Shown here in pieces: positions 1 through 9,981 of a stretch of DNA of 64,000 nucleotides (its first letter is position 1; each line of letters begins with the position of its first letter). Under the pieces are notes generated by a model that ran no database searches, was not told where the DNA came from, and saw only the letters and a program-made list of their open reading frames with translations. Origin of the DNA: Emiliania huxleyi CCMP1516 (taxonomy: Eukaryota; Haptophyta; Isochrysidales; Noelaerhabdaceae); NCBI RefSeq assembly GCF_000372725.1, contig NW_005201176.1, positions 228,560-292,559 of the forward strand, given 5' to 3'. A program made the position numbers and the translations under genes.

Positions 1-484
1 GTGCTGTTCTTGTAGGCGTGTGCTACGGCACCATGGCCCAGTGCACCGCCGGGATCGCCGCACAAAGCAATTGGATGTCGGTGACCGGCCACTACCCGCT
101 GCTACAAGTATGACAGCGAGCGCGGCCGGTGCGCCAGCAAAAAGTGCAAGCCGCCGACACGCTTGCCGTTAACGCATTCATGACCCGCGTGTCCTTCCCA
201 CAGGTGCGTGCCGAAGGACGCGAAGCCGGCGCGTGGCTACTACAACACGCCGGACGATTGCGAGGCGTTTTGGCACACCCGGGGTCGCACTGCCCTCACC
301 CTTGCCCCCTCCGCCGCCGCCCTCGCCCTCCCCGCCGCCCTCGTACGACCGCCACCACGGTCGGTACGATGGCTACCGTCACGGCCGTTACGACGACCGC
401 CACCGGCACGGTCGGCGCGATCGAGACGACGACGGAGACGACTACGATCGAGACGACGATGACGGCGACGACTACTCGTACTAG
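1..484 (+). CDS. Possible 3' end of an unknown gene (partial)
   Basis: Fragments here read like exons: an open stretch from about 17 to 110 with Cys residues (VCYGTMAQCTAG), ending before a GT donor-like site, and a stretch after the AG at 206 reading CVPKDAKPARGYYNTPDD then CEAFWHTRG. A second frame over 290-484 gives a Pro-rich then Asp/Arg/His/Tyr-rich tail ending DDYSY and stop. How the pieces splice is not clear and no family is recognised. The gene would begin outside the window. Its 3' UTR would hold the first copy of the 29-nt repeat at 524-552. Confidence 0.3.
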
Positions 485-523
485 TGCGATCGAGATAGAG
501 CGTCCCACTCTTCGGCGAGAGGA

Positions 524-552
524 GTTTGAGGGCGACTTAGTGCCCATGCCAC
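524..552 (+). repeat. 29-nt direct repeat, left copy
   Basis: A 29-nt string containing GAGGGCGACTTAGTGCCCAT occurs here and again, without mismatch, at 2797-2825. The two copies bracket the ankyrin gene. No other copy was noticed in the window. Confidence 0.85.
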
Positions 553-602
553 AGGATCACCAGGTAGGCTCGGCGGTGGTTTTTCTTTTTCGCCGAGGCA
601 GC

Positions 603-2678
603 ATGTACATGGTCCGCCGCACGCCGCCTCCGCCGCCTCCCGAGGGCGTCGGCGACGTCCCCGCGAGCATTCGGAAGGCCGCCAAGGATGGCCAAGCGGG
701 AGCGGTGCTGGTGTGGCTCGACGGCGGCGGGCGGATCGACGAGAGGTTCGAGTACACCTTTTCGGACGGCTCTTGCATGAGCGGCATGACGCTGCTGATG
801 GTCGTGATGGCCAATGGCCACGAGGAGCTGGCCGAGGCGCTTCTGCGGCGCGGCGCAGACGTCTCGTTGCAGAAGAGCAACGGTGGCACCGCGCTGATTC
901 TCGCCGCCGGGAATGGCCACGAGAACCTGGTCGAGCTGGCATTGCGGCACGGCGCGGAGGTCAACCAGCAAAGCAAGATTGGCAACACTGCGCTGATGGA
1001 TGCCGCCTACAAAGGCCACGAGCGGGTGGTCGACACGCTGATCCGGCACGGCGCAGAGATCAACCTGCAGACCAGCAAGGGCGGCACCGCACTGATGCTC
1101 GCCGCCGTCAACGGCTGCCCCGCCGTGGTGCTCCGCTTGCTGCGGGCGGGCGCAGACATGAAGCTGCGCTCTAGCGGCGGCAAGACGGCGCTGCAGATGG
1201 CCAAGGAGGAGGGCCACGCCGAGTGCGTCGAGGCCTTCAGGGCGTATCTCGGGGAGGTGGCGGGCCGGCGCGAGGCGCCGTCGGCCGAGGTGGACGGCGC
1301 AGGGGCGGGAGAGGCGCCCGCAGGCGAGGCGGAGGCGGGCGCCAGTGCTGCGGCCTCTGCTTTGAGCGGCGAGGGCGGCGCAGAGACCGCGCCGGGCAGC
1401 GAGGCGGTGCCAGAGGAGGTCGTGCTAGCGGCTGAGCGAGGCGAGGAGGCGGCGGTGCTGGCGTGGCTCGACGGCGGCGGGCGGATCGACGCGGCGTTCG
1501 AGTTCGTCTTTGATGACGGCCCTATGAGCGGCGTGACGCTGCTGATGGTCGCAATGGGCTACGGCCACGCGGAGCTGGCCGAGGCGCTTCTGCGGCGCGG
1601 TGCAGACATCTCTTTGCATAACGGCAACGGCGGCACCGCGCTGAGCCTCGCCGCCTCGAACGGCCGCGAGGAGATGGTTGAGCTGGCACTGCGGCACGGC
1701 GCGGAGGTCAACCAGCAAAGCAAGATTGGCAACACTGCGCTGATGATGGCCGCCGATGAAGGCCACGAGCGGGCGGTCGACACGCTGATCCGGCTCGGCG
1801 CGAAGATCGACCAGCAGTCCAGCGCCGGCGACACCGCACTGATGCAGGCCGCTTTCTGCGGCCACCCCGCCGCCCTTCTCCGCTTGCTGCGGGCGGGCGC
1901 AGACATGACGCTGCGCACTACGGCTGGCTGGACCGCGCTGCAGCTTGCCAAAGACAAGGGCCAAACCGAGTGCGTGCGCGCCCTCGAGGAGCATGCGGCG
2001 GCCGAGAAGGCGGCCGAGAAGGCGGCGAAGGAGGCGGCATGGGCTGCGGGGGCGGCGGAGAGGGCGGCGCAGAGGGCGGCGGAGGAGAAGGAGGCGGCGC
2101 GGCACGCCGACGAGCTGCTGGCGGAGGTCGAGGCGGAGAAGCGCGCCAAGGGCAAGAAGGGCAAGAAGAAGAAGAAGGGCGGAGGGGCGGGCGGGGCTGG
2201 GCCGTCGCAGGAGACGGAGGAGGGTGCCGAGGCGCCGTCGGAGGCAGCCACAGCCGAGGCTGCGAAGAAGGCCGAGGAGGAGAGAATGATCAGGCTTCTC
2301 GAGAAGTGTCACGAGGAGAGGATCCGGCTCGGCATCACGGCGGAGAGCCAGGCGGCGGCGTCGGCAGAGGTGGCTAAGGCGGCGCGCTTGGACGCTGAGG
2401 CGGACGAGGCGGAGGAGGAGGCGGAGGCGGACAAGGAGGAGGAGGAGGCGGCCGTGGCGGCGCTGGCGGCTGCCGAGGTGGCGCGTGCGGAGGCCAGGGC
2501 GGCGCGTGCGGAGGCCAGGGCGGCGCTGCGCCGGGCCGATTTGGCGCTCGAGGGGAGCGAGACCGCGCTCGAGGAGGCGGCTGCTGCTGCAGAGGCGAGG
2601 GGTGCCGCTGCGGCCGCTTCGATGGCCAGGGCAGTTGCAGCCAGGATGGCGGCGGATGCGGCCCAGGAGCGCCCCTGA
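603..2678 (+). CDS. Intronless ankyrin-repeat protein with coiled-coil tail
   Basis: Two blocks of about five ankyrin repeats each (roughly 690-1250 and 1420-1990) share long stretches, for example NQQSKIGNTALM in both, so the second block is an internal duplication of the first. Between them lies an Ala/Gly/Glu-rich linker. The last 230 residues are Ala/Glu/Lys/Arg-rich with a lysine cluster (KGKKGKKKKK) and are predicted coiled coil. Ankyrin repeats mediate protein binding; no enzymatic domain is seen. The frame is open upstream to 129, but that part is low-complexity and overlaps the previous gene, so I prefer the ATG at 603 (546 is the alternative). There is no intron, and a 29-nt direct repeat lies on both sides. 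Confidence 0.75.
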   Translation: MYMVRRTPPPPPPEGVGDVPASIRKAAKDGQAGAVLVWLDGGGRIDERFEYTFSDGSCMSGMTLLMVVMANGHEELAEALLRRGADVSLQKSNGGTALILAAGNGHENLVELALRHGAEVNQQSKIGNTALMDAAYKGHERVVDTLIRHGAEINLQTSKGGTALMLAAVNGCPAVVLRLLRAGADMKLRSSGGKTALQMAKEEGHAECVEAFRAYLGEVAGRREAPSAEVDGAGAGEAPAGEAEAGASAAASALSGEGGAETAPGSEAVPEEVVLAAERGEEAAVLAWLDGGGRIDAAFEFVFDDGPMSGVTLLMVAMGYGHAELAEALLRRGADISLHNGNGGTALSLAASNGREEMVELALRHGAEVNQQSKIGNTALMMAADEGHERAVDTLIRLGAKIDQQSSAGDTALMQAAFCGHPAALLRLLRAGADMTLRTTAGWTALQLAKDKGQTECVRALEEHAAAEKAAEKAAKEAAWAAGAAERAAQRAAEEKEAARHADELLAEVEAEKRAKGKKGKKKKKGGGAGGAGPSQETEEGAEAPSEAATAEAAKKAEEERMIRLLEKCHEERIRLGITAESQAAASAEVAKAARLDAEADEAEEEAEADKEEEEAAVAALAAAEVARAEARAARAEARAALRRADLALEGSETALEEAAAAAEARGAAAAASMARAVAARMAADAAQERP

Positions 2679-2796
2679 GAGGTCACGGTGCGACTCTCGA
2701 AATGTCTTGTGTGCATCGATCTTGTGCGCGGGCGCGGGTGGGGGGTCCCGGTCTTTTTTAGAGGTGGAAGTCTCCCTGGCCCACTGTGGAGTTTGT

Positions 2797-2825
2797 GTTT
2801 GAGGGCGACTTAGTGCCCATGCCAC
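2797..2825 (+). repeat. 29-nt direct repeat, right copy
   Basis: Exact match to 524-552; see that entry. It lies about 120 nt beyond the ankyrin stop codon. Confidence 0.85.
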
Positions 2826-3969
2826 GGGCGCCCCTCTTGAGAGGGGAGACTAGTTCCCTCAAGCCGCTCGCCTGCGTTTCGGAAAGCCGCTCGCTCGTGT
2901 ACTGTACCGTGCGTATGCTTGGGTAGCCTAGAGATAGAGGTGAGAAAGAGCTCGATGGGGTGCAATGGGGAGCGAGAACCGTCAGAGGTGCTCACCCAGG
3001 TTTCGGAAGTCCGCCTTGTCGACAGAAGCTCTGATCTGTGTGTAGCGGATCACCATGTTGGTCGCGCTCTGCGAGAGGACAACCGTGAGCCGCGGATGCT
3101 TGCTCGGACGCGGACCCGCCGTGCGAGTTGCAGACCCAGAGGAGGCCGACCCAGCTCATCCCCAGTGAGGCCATGCCCAGCGCGGTCAGCCATGAGGGGC
3201 CTTTTGGCCAAAACTTTTAAGCCCCTCTCAGAAAAGTTAGCGACCGGGTAAGCTGAAACATGAACTGTGGGAGACTGGGTAAATAAACTGGTTTGACGGA
3301 AATTGTAATCTCTGCGCGAGGTCGCGAATCTCAAAACCCGGGTATTCTCTGAAAATTATCCTTATAGCTTATTTATTTTATTTTATTTATTTATTTATAA
3401 TACAAGCCCCTCTCACAACAGACTGGCACGGACGAGGAATGTTGACATCCCCAGCTACTGTTAATTAATTAATAGCTAGTAGTAGCAGGTAGGGGCAGTT
3501 TTCGAGGCAGTTAGTTTGGTGTTTGGGGAGAGCGAGAGTCCTCAGTTTGGTGCTTTTTGGTCACAGACAGGGCGCACCGGTCGCGTTGGAGCGGCTCCGC
3601 GCGGGGAGGTGGGTGGGTGTATGTAGGGTGGGCCGCTGGCACCATCCATGCCATCCCAGGGCCGGGTGTTTTTTGTGAGCCGAGTCGAGCCGAGTCGAGC
3701 CGAGTCGAACGGAGTGAGCCGATGGAGCTGCACGGAGCTGCCACCGCACCATCTAGCGGCTAAGACACAGAGTGTTGCTACCAGGGTAGAGTGTTGCAAG
3801 CGATCTATGAATTGAGGCGGCTGCGTGGGGCGCTCTCGTAAGAGCGCCCGCCCGCGCTGCCATAGGTTGCCCGCTGCGCTGCCAATCGTTTCGGGGTGCT
3901 GTCTCCAGGCCCGGCGAATCTTCACAGCGCGGCTGTGCTCCTTCGTCCACAGCCTCACGCTGACTCACC
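2826..3969. other. Intergenic stretch without recognisable gene
   Basis: No convincing reading frame. It holds an AT-rich tract of TTTA/TTAT units at about 3355-3400, unusual for this GC-rich window, and a short (GAGTCGAGCC)n microsatellite at about 3677-3710. Confidence 0.6.
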
Positions 3970-5905
3970 ATGGCCGATCGCACGCAGCCATTGGTGCTGC
4001 ACCACAAGAACCCGGTGCCGTCCTACGTGCCCAACACGTGGCGGTGCTCGATGCTGCACAATGCGTGCCTCACGCTGTCCACGCCGCAGCCGGCGTGCTC
4101 CGCTCGATGCCGCAAGCGACCGTGGCGGCTGGACGTGTACGGGCCGAACGCGTCATCGCAGGTGCGCCAAGTCCTCGCCGAGCGCCGCTTCATGCGTGAT
4201 CCCATCGAAAGCTTTAAGTTGCGCCCCCTCCAGCGCGACGTCCACAACATGAGCGCCGGAGCGGTGCCGCCGTCACCCATACTGCGTGGCGAGGCCGGAG
4301 GCCTCACGATGATCTGGCCCGTTTTTGAGCCTTCTTACGGCGACTTTTGGCGCGACACGATGCTGCCGCTCGGGCACCTGCTCTCGTTGGGACGGCTGCC
4401 GCACCGACTCGGCTTTTCGGGGCTGCCGACCGGCTCGGGCGCGCTGGCGAGGACTAATGCGGTGGAGGGGCTCGAGCGGATACGCAGCGTGTGCACCTTT
4501 GAGCGGACGTCGCCTCGCACATTGCGGTGCGAGGACGCGTGCTACGAGAGCGTGCGGCTGTGCGAGATCCTCCCGCACAGCTCGTTGCGCGGAAGTGCCG
4601 CGTGGCTCGCCATGGCGTCTCTCGACGCCGCGCTCGGCTTCGAGGTGCCGCAGCTCAAAACGAGCGCCGTCTCGGCCGAGCCGGGCGTGCTGCGTGTGCT
4701 GCTCGCGGCACGGTTCCCCTAGATGCTGAATGCTGATCCCTGCACTCAAAACTGGCACTCTGCATACGCTGCACGATACAGTGGCAGATCCCTGCACTCA
4801 AACTGGCACTCTGCATACGCTGCACGATACAGTGTTCCCACTTTCCTCAGCTAGTACTAGGCACGGTACGCGCGCCGGTTCATCCTCAACCTGAACGAGG
4901 TGGTGGCTGCGTGCGACGGCTTGCTCCTTGGCGGTTGGACGCTGCGATGCGAGGCGCACGCCCTCGCAGGAATGTCGCTGCACGCCGTGGTCGCCAAGAT
5001 GCGGCAGACGGACGTCTTTGTCTCGATGCACGGCGGCGATTGCATCAACGCGCTGCACATGCGCCCCGGCCGCGCAGTGATCGAGCTGGTCAACCATGGG
5101 TTTGAGAAGGCGCCGTGGGTGTGGCTGGACCAGTACATGCGGCTCGTCAAGAGAACTTTTCGCGTGCGGCGCATCGTGCTGCCGTCCACTTCGGGCCAAC
5201 GAGCTTCGGGCAGCAACCAGACGCAGAACTGGAAGCAGATGCAAAAGAATTTCGCAGACGCGTGGAACGCCAACGGCACTCTGCCATGGCCTCGCTTGCG
5301 CGACGAGCTCCATGCCATCGTCCACGAGCGCCCTCTCACACGGGCGGCGGGAGGGCAGCCGAAGCAGCCGCCGCCGCAGCGGCAGCAGCCGCCACCGCAG
5401 CGGCAGCAGCCGCAGCCACCGCAGCAGCAGCGGAGGCGGCACATGACACGGCTCGAACACAAGGGAGTGGACGAACCACCACCCAAGTACGGCACGTTGG
5501 TGGTGCTGGTGCCGTACTTTGGAGCCCCGCCGCCGTGGCTGCCGATTGCGCTCGCGTCGATGGGCGGTCCCAACGCCGAGTTGGTCCGGTTCTTCATCGT
5601 GGGTGATGCGTCGGTTCCACCGGACGTCTCGGTGCCGTCGAACGTGCGCTTTGTGCCGGCGGAATGGGACGAGGTGCGCAGGCGGGTGCGCGAGAAGCTG
5701 GGCGTGGACATGCCGTACGACTCGCCGAGCTACCAGTGCAAGGGTTGCGTGATGTACAGCTCAGACCGCGCGGCTGCTAATGCGAGCGTTCTGGCGGCCG
5801 AGGCGAAGGCGAGGGTGGCCGGGAGTTTGCTCCACCACAGCAACAAGGTGACGGACCTCAAGCCCTTCATGGCGGCTCTGTGGCCCGAGTTGCTATGCGC
5901 CTGTA
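3970..5905 (+). CDS. GT61-type glycosyltransferase fused to a second GT-like domain; 3' end missing
   Basis: Exon 1 is 3970-4707; exon 2 is 4861 to about 5905. Exon 1 contains YGDFWRDTMLPLGHLLSLG and exon 2 contains RRFILNLNEVV followed by MHGGDCINALHMRPG, the core pattern of GT61 (DUF563) glycosyltransferases, which act in the secretory pathway on glycans. After a Gln/Pro linker (about 5350-5440) the frame continues with LVVLVPYFGAPPPWLPIALA and KVTDLKPFMAALWPELL. These resemble the start of DUF6625-like glycosyltransferases; the expected W-x-x-D-x-D part is absent. The frame then runs into sequence antisense to an unrelated reading, so the gene looks cut off, or its last exon is displaced. 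The intron is GC-AG with flanking 7-nt repeats. The N-terminal ATG is plausible but a signal peptide is not obvious. Confidence 0.7.
4708..4860 (+). other. GC-AG intron with introner-like flanks
   Basis: The sequence GCACGGT occurs at the intron start (4708-4714) and at the start of exon 2 (4861-4867). Removing 4708-4860 gives the continuous LLA-ARYARRFI of the GT61 fold. The intron body is a roughly 51-nt tandem duplication (about 4734-4836) built on CTGCATACGCTGCACGATAC. Confidence 0.7.
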
Positions 5906-5919
5906 ACTCTGACGCCGTG

Positions 5920-6300
5920 CAGCTCATTCTTCCTAGCGCGGCCCGCATAGCCTCCTCCAAGAGCGGGCCCGGGAGTGCTCTGCGTAGGCCGGCCGTCGCT
6001 CCCAGGTCGACTTTCCCGTCAGCGCCCAGTCGAAGGAGCAGCGTCGCCCTCCTATCCCCGGGGCTCGGCGCGTCCTCATCCTCCTGGAGCAGCCTCTGCG
6101 CCTTGACCGCCTCTACCCGCTCGCCAATCTGCTTGTACGGGTCACCGAACAGCGGCCTCCCGCCTCCTGTATAATAGTAGGTCGCCATCTCCTGCGGTTC
6201 CATTGCCCCGTAGAAGTCGAGCTCCCTACTCCGCCCATGTTGAGCGTAGTGCCCCGCCAGCAGGTCGCACCCGTGATTCAGCCTCGCCAGCAGCCCCGTC
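5920..6300 (-). other. Unidentified minus-strand coding-like island
   Basis: On the minus strand this stretch reads as a well-behaved protein segment, including ELDFYGAMEPQEMATYYYTG and FGDPYKQIGERVEAVKAQRL. The plus-strand reading is only its shadow. It starts just where the glycosyltransferase similarity of the upstream gene stops. No family is recognised. It may be an exon of a separate gene or an inserted fragment. Confidence 0.35.
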
Positions 6301-6535
6301 GCACTTGGAGCACTTGGAGTGCAGTCGGCAACCTCACATCCAGGGCCGGTGAGCTGAGAAGCGCATCCAGCGGGCCGGATGATCGGGATCGGGCTACGGG
6401 CTGTCGCAGGAAAAATTCTTTTGCTGGCGGTTGTCTTTTGCGTGCCGGCGACGATCGTTGCCCTGCCGTGCCGTCGCGGCGAAGGTCGCGGGGAAGGGTT
6501 GCGGCCGAAGGAGCGCCTCGAAAACATATATGATA

Positions 6536-9127
6536 TCTCCGCTCGTCCTCGCCGCGAGCGCGAGCGGAGTGCTGATCTTCGCCCAACGCCCTCTGTCCGT
6601 GCTCTCCTTTACCGGCCCCGACCGGCACCGCTTCCTGCACGGGCTGTGCACCGCCGACGTCAACGCGCTGCGCGGAGCGGGCGTCGCGGAGTCGGCAGTG
6701 GTGGACGCCGCCGGCAACACGCAGGACTTACTCACCGTCTTGGATGGCGGCGGCGACGAGCTGCTTGCGCTTGGCGAGCCGGGCCGCGGGTCGGAGCTGC
6801 ACGCCTTTTTCGACCGCTACCTCTTCCCGGCGGACGCCGTGAGCGTTGCCGAGGCGTCCGGCGAGTACTCGTGCTACGAGGTGGTCGGGGAGGCGGCTGG
6901 CTCGCTCCTGGCAGACGCGCTCGGCAGCGAGTTGCCGCACCCGCTGCCGGCAAACGGCGAGGTGCGCCGCCTTGACGGCTCTGCCGCGTGGCTGCTCGGC
7001 AGCGGCGCGCTGGCTGCAGCTGCGCCCGCCGCAGCGCAGGAGGGAGAGCGAAGCTTCTCCGTCCTGCTCAAGGACGAGCCGCGGCTGGCGGGGTGCCCTG
7101 CTTATGCACGTTTGCACAGCACACCTCCCCGTCACTACTTTGCGGTGCCGCCCTTCCCCTCACCGCCCTTGGGCAAGACAGCCGGACCAAAGCTCAGCCA
7201 TGCGTGTTCTTCAGGTCGCTCGCGGCGGCGGCGCGCCACCTCGACGCCTCCACTCCTCCGTGGGAGGCGCATATCTCCCCACATCTCCCCATATCTCCCA
7301 TCTCCCCAGATCTCGCCACAGCCTCCAGTCCGTCCCACGGCACTCGTTCCTTCGCTCTCCCTCTCCTCCCCCTTTGCCCGCCCTCCCTCTACCCTCCCCC
7401 TCCCCCCCCCCCCCCCCCCTCCTCCCCGCTGCGCGTGGAGGGAGATATGGGGAGATATCCCGCTTCTAGGCCTCGAGGTATGGGGGCGTAGAGGGAGATA
7501 CGGGCAGAGAGTCCGCTTCTAGGGAACCCGTCGGCTCGTGCGGTAGGGACGGTCCCGGTGTCTGCAGTCTTCTGCGAACCTTCTCGGAACCTTCCCGCAG
7601 GCGCTGCGCGTGCGGCGGGGCCTGCCTCGCCGTGGCGCGGAGTTTGCTGCCGCCGGGGCCGCGCTGAAGGTGCCTCCCCTGTGGCTTGGGCGGTGGGAGG
7701 CGGTCGCAGTTGACAAGGGCTGCTATCTCGGCAATGAGGTCCGGGCAGATCCCTGCCCCCGGGGGGGTGTGTGTGTTCCTCTCTTGTGAACTTAGACCTC
7801 TCGCTCATCTCCGTACGCCACGGCGGGGGCTCCGTCCTCTCTTTCCGTCGACGTACTGCCTCCTCCCCCCACATCATTGAGAGGCGGAGCTCCATTTGAG
7901 TTCCCATCTCTCGGTGTCTATCCCTCAGGTCCTCGTCCGCCTGTCGCGCGCCAAGCGGCAGAGGCTCGAGTTGTACGGCGTCGCGCTGAGCTGCGCGCCG
8001 GCCGAGGCGTCGCGCCACGGGGCCTCCCTTGAAACACGCACGGCTAGCCATTCCTGTGTGAAGGGGCGAGGGGGGGGGAGGGGGGGGGGAGCATCCCACG
8101 CGAGAGCAAAGGGGGTGCCGCCGTCCTCCTCGCCCGTCAGAACTGACGTGACCACGCCCGCCACGCCCGCCTCCCCGCCCGCCTCTCCTTCGCCCGCCGC
8201 GCCCGCCCCTGCACCCCACACCGGTACCCCGGTGCGTGGACAAGGCGCTACATGCGCACGTCCCTGCGCGTCACCTCAGGCGGAAGGTTCCGAGAAGGTT
8301 CCGAGAGGAGCTTCCCTCACCTCAGGTGCCTGCAGCGGGGGCGGAGGTGAGGCTCACGACAACCGCAGAGGCGGGCGGAGGCGCAGGGGAGGCGGGCGCA
8401 GAGGCGGGCGCAGAGGCGGGCGCAGAGGCAGCTGCAGAGGCGGCTGCAGAGGCGGCTGCAGAGGCGGGCGCGGCGGGCGGAGGAGAGGCGGGCGGGGAGG
8501 CGGGCGTGGCGGGCGTGGTCACGTCCGTTCTGACGGGCGAGGAGGACGGCGGCACCCCCTTTGCTCTCGCGCTGCTCTCGCCACGTGCGGCGTCCGTCGG
8601 CAAGCGAGTGGTCGCGGGCGGTGCGCCTCACACAAAAACACAACCCCGGGACCAAAGACGCACAAGCACAGACAGTCGAGAAAGGGAGAGACCGCAACGA
8701 CAGTCAGAAGGCAGCGCTGGGCCCCAGGAAGGCGAATGCGAGGACGGCCTCTAGCGTGAGCTCTAGCTAGTGAGCTCATCGCTACTATACGGTGCGCCTC
8801 ACAGCTGTTTCGGGGGGCCTCACACGCCCTCCCTCACACGCCCTCCCTCACACGCCCTCCCTCACACGCCCTCCCTCACACGCCCTCCCTCACACGCCCT
8901 CCTCCACACCGCTCCTTCCAGGAATCGCCGGCGTCGTTACTGAGCTACCGTGTGCCAGCCGCGCGCGGGGGGGCGAAGGCGGCGCGGGCCCGGGAGGCGA
9001 GGCGGGGAGGGAGGAGGCGGAGCCAGACGCGGAGGCGCGCGCGGCGGCAAAGGCGGCTGAGGCGGAGCGGAAGGCGAAGAAGCTGGCCGCGATGGCGGCT
9101 AAGATGAAGGCGCTCGGACTGGCGTGA
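6536..9127 (+). CDS. YgfZ/IBA57-like (COG0354, folate-binding aminomethyltransferase-fold) protein, five exons
   Basis: Exon 1 about 6536-7095 (SFTGPDRHRFLHGLCTADVN), exon 2 7601-7738, exon 3 7929 to about 8006, exon 4 8326-8620, exon 5 8922-9127. Exon 2 ends in KGCYLGNE, the family signature (K-G-C-Y-x-G-Q-E) with Asn for Gln. Exon 4 has the GVVTS motif of the C-terminal barrel, and exon 5 ends in a Lys/Ala-rich helix. Family members support Fe-S cluster assembly or repair in mitochondria and plastids. Introns 2 (7739-7928) and 4 (8621-8921) are GT-AG, and phases fit. An upstream ATG at 6431 is in frame, and another frame at 6379 reads like a signal peptide (ILLLAVVFCVPATIVA), so a targeting exon may exist. 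The donor ends of exons 1 and 3 are uncertain. Exon 4 carries an expanded Ala/Gly/Glu tract. Confidence 0.75.
8100..8570. repeat. Inverted repeat: reversed copy of exon 4 inside intron 3
   Basis: The arm at about 8100-8206 is the near-perfect reverse complement of about 8464-8570, which is the coding segment with GVVTSVLTGEEDGG. The arms are about 107 nt with a few mismatches and roughly 257 nt between them. Confidence 0.85.
8632..8754. mobile_element. Short repeated element, copy A (in intron 4 of the YgfZ-like gene)
   Basis: This 123-nt sequence runs from ACAAAAACACAACC to GACGGCCTCTAG and matches 13467-13587 with about 90% identity. The 14-nt string CGGTGCGCCTCACA occurs at 8619-8632 and 8790-8803, as a target-site duplication would. 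The strand of the element is unknown. Confidence 0.7.
8817..8902. repeat. 13-nt tandem repeat in intron 4
   Basis: Six or so tandem copies of CCTCACACGCCCT precede the acceptor of the last exon of the YgfZ-like gene. Confidence 0.8.
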
Positions 9128-9717
9128 CGGACGTGACTGGCGTGCTGGACGCATGGCGTGCACGTTCATCTGTTGGCCGATGCGCCGCCCGAAAGGCCGT
9201 GCCGCAGCTGTCCCTGTCGGCTGTCGCCCGTCACGATGTGTGACGAGACACGGCGCGAGACGATGGGAGGCCGCCGGGACCGAGCTCTGGCGCGCTGCTG
9301 GCGTGTGGCGGATCGCGCGTTGAACGCCCCCCGTGCGGCGCCCGCGGCGCGTTCTTTTCAATACAGCCAATAAATCAGCTACTGGTCAACCCTCCCCTGC
9401 GCAACAGGCTAACCTACGCACGTAACGGCCGTCAACAGTACACCGCGCGCAGCGACATGCATGGAAGTACAAGTGTAGAAACTAAGAAAAACGGGCGCGC
9501 GCGCGCGGTGACGATCGATGGGTATACACGCCGAAACGCAGACGAGGAGTAAGGATCTCACGCCGCGGCGGGGACGGGGCGCCCCCGGCAAAGGCATGCA
9601 CAGTCAACATGTACAAGTGGGTCATGCAGTCGGCCGCCAGAAAGTGTACAATGGGTCAAGCGCAACGCGAGACGCCAGAGGTGTGGAACGGAGAGAAGGA
9701 TGTCGGCCGGCGGCCTG
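9128..9717. other. Intergenic, 3' flank of two convergent genes
   Basis: No convincing gene is seen. It includes the 3' UTR of the YgfZ-like gene, with an AATAAA at about 9369, and the 3' side of the minus-strand small membrane protein. Confidence 0.5.
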
Positions 9718-9981
9718 TCAGCACGACCATGCGTTCTCATCGCTGCCCTCGGCGATCGCAGACGACATGAGCGGGTACGCCAGTCGCACGAGCTTCCTCG
9801 ACGGCGTTCGCTGCTTCATGCCGAGCGGGCCGATCCTCCGTTGCGCGGCGTTGCTGCGGTGGAGCTGGAAGAGCTTCCACGTGTTGCTGACGAACGCCGC
9901 GGTCGCGAAGAAGGTCCCCACACCCAACGCAAGCAGCCCCGCCTTGCCGCCTGCCGGCGGCTGCAGCGAGTAGGTGACCAT
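9718..9981 (-). CDS. Small single-pass membrane protein (87 aa)
   Basis: Reading from the ATG at 9981, the protein starts MVTYSLQPPAGGKAG, then a hydrophobic helix (LLALGVGTFFATAAFVSNTW), then a basic tail. The codons before the ATG read ARAFTTSAISGPSSRTSLRG, like a mitochondrial presequence, so a start further upstream is possible, but that frame soon enters the Helitron terminus. The size and layout fit an organelle inner-membrane subunit. No family is recognised. Confidence 0.45.
   Translation of the reverse strand: MVTYSLQPPAGGKAGLLALGVGTFFATAAFVSNTWKLFQLHRSNAAQRRIGPLGMKQRTPSRKLVRLAYPLMSSAIAEGSDENAWSC

Noticed and set aside
129-602. N-terminal extension of the ankyrin frame from 129
   Set aside because: Thr/Arg low-complexity, overlaps the preceding gene and lies outside the 29-nt repeats; not a likely translated part.
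9628-9645. Further copy of repeat R1 at 9628 and 48228
   Set aside because: Only about 15 nt (GGCCGCCAGAAA type) match; too short to support a copy.
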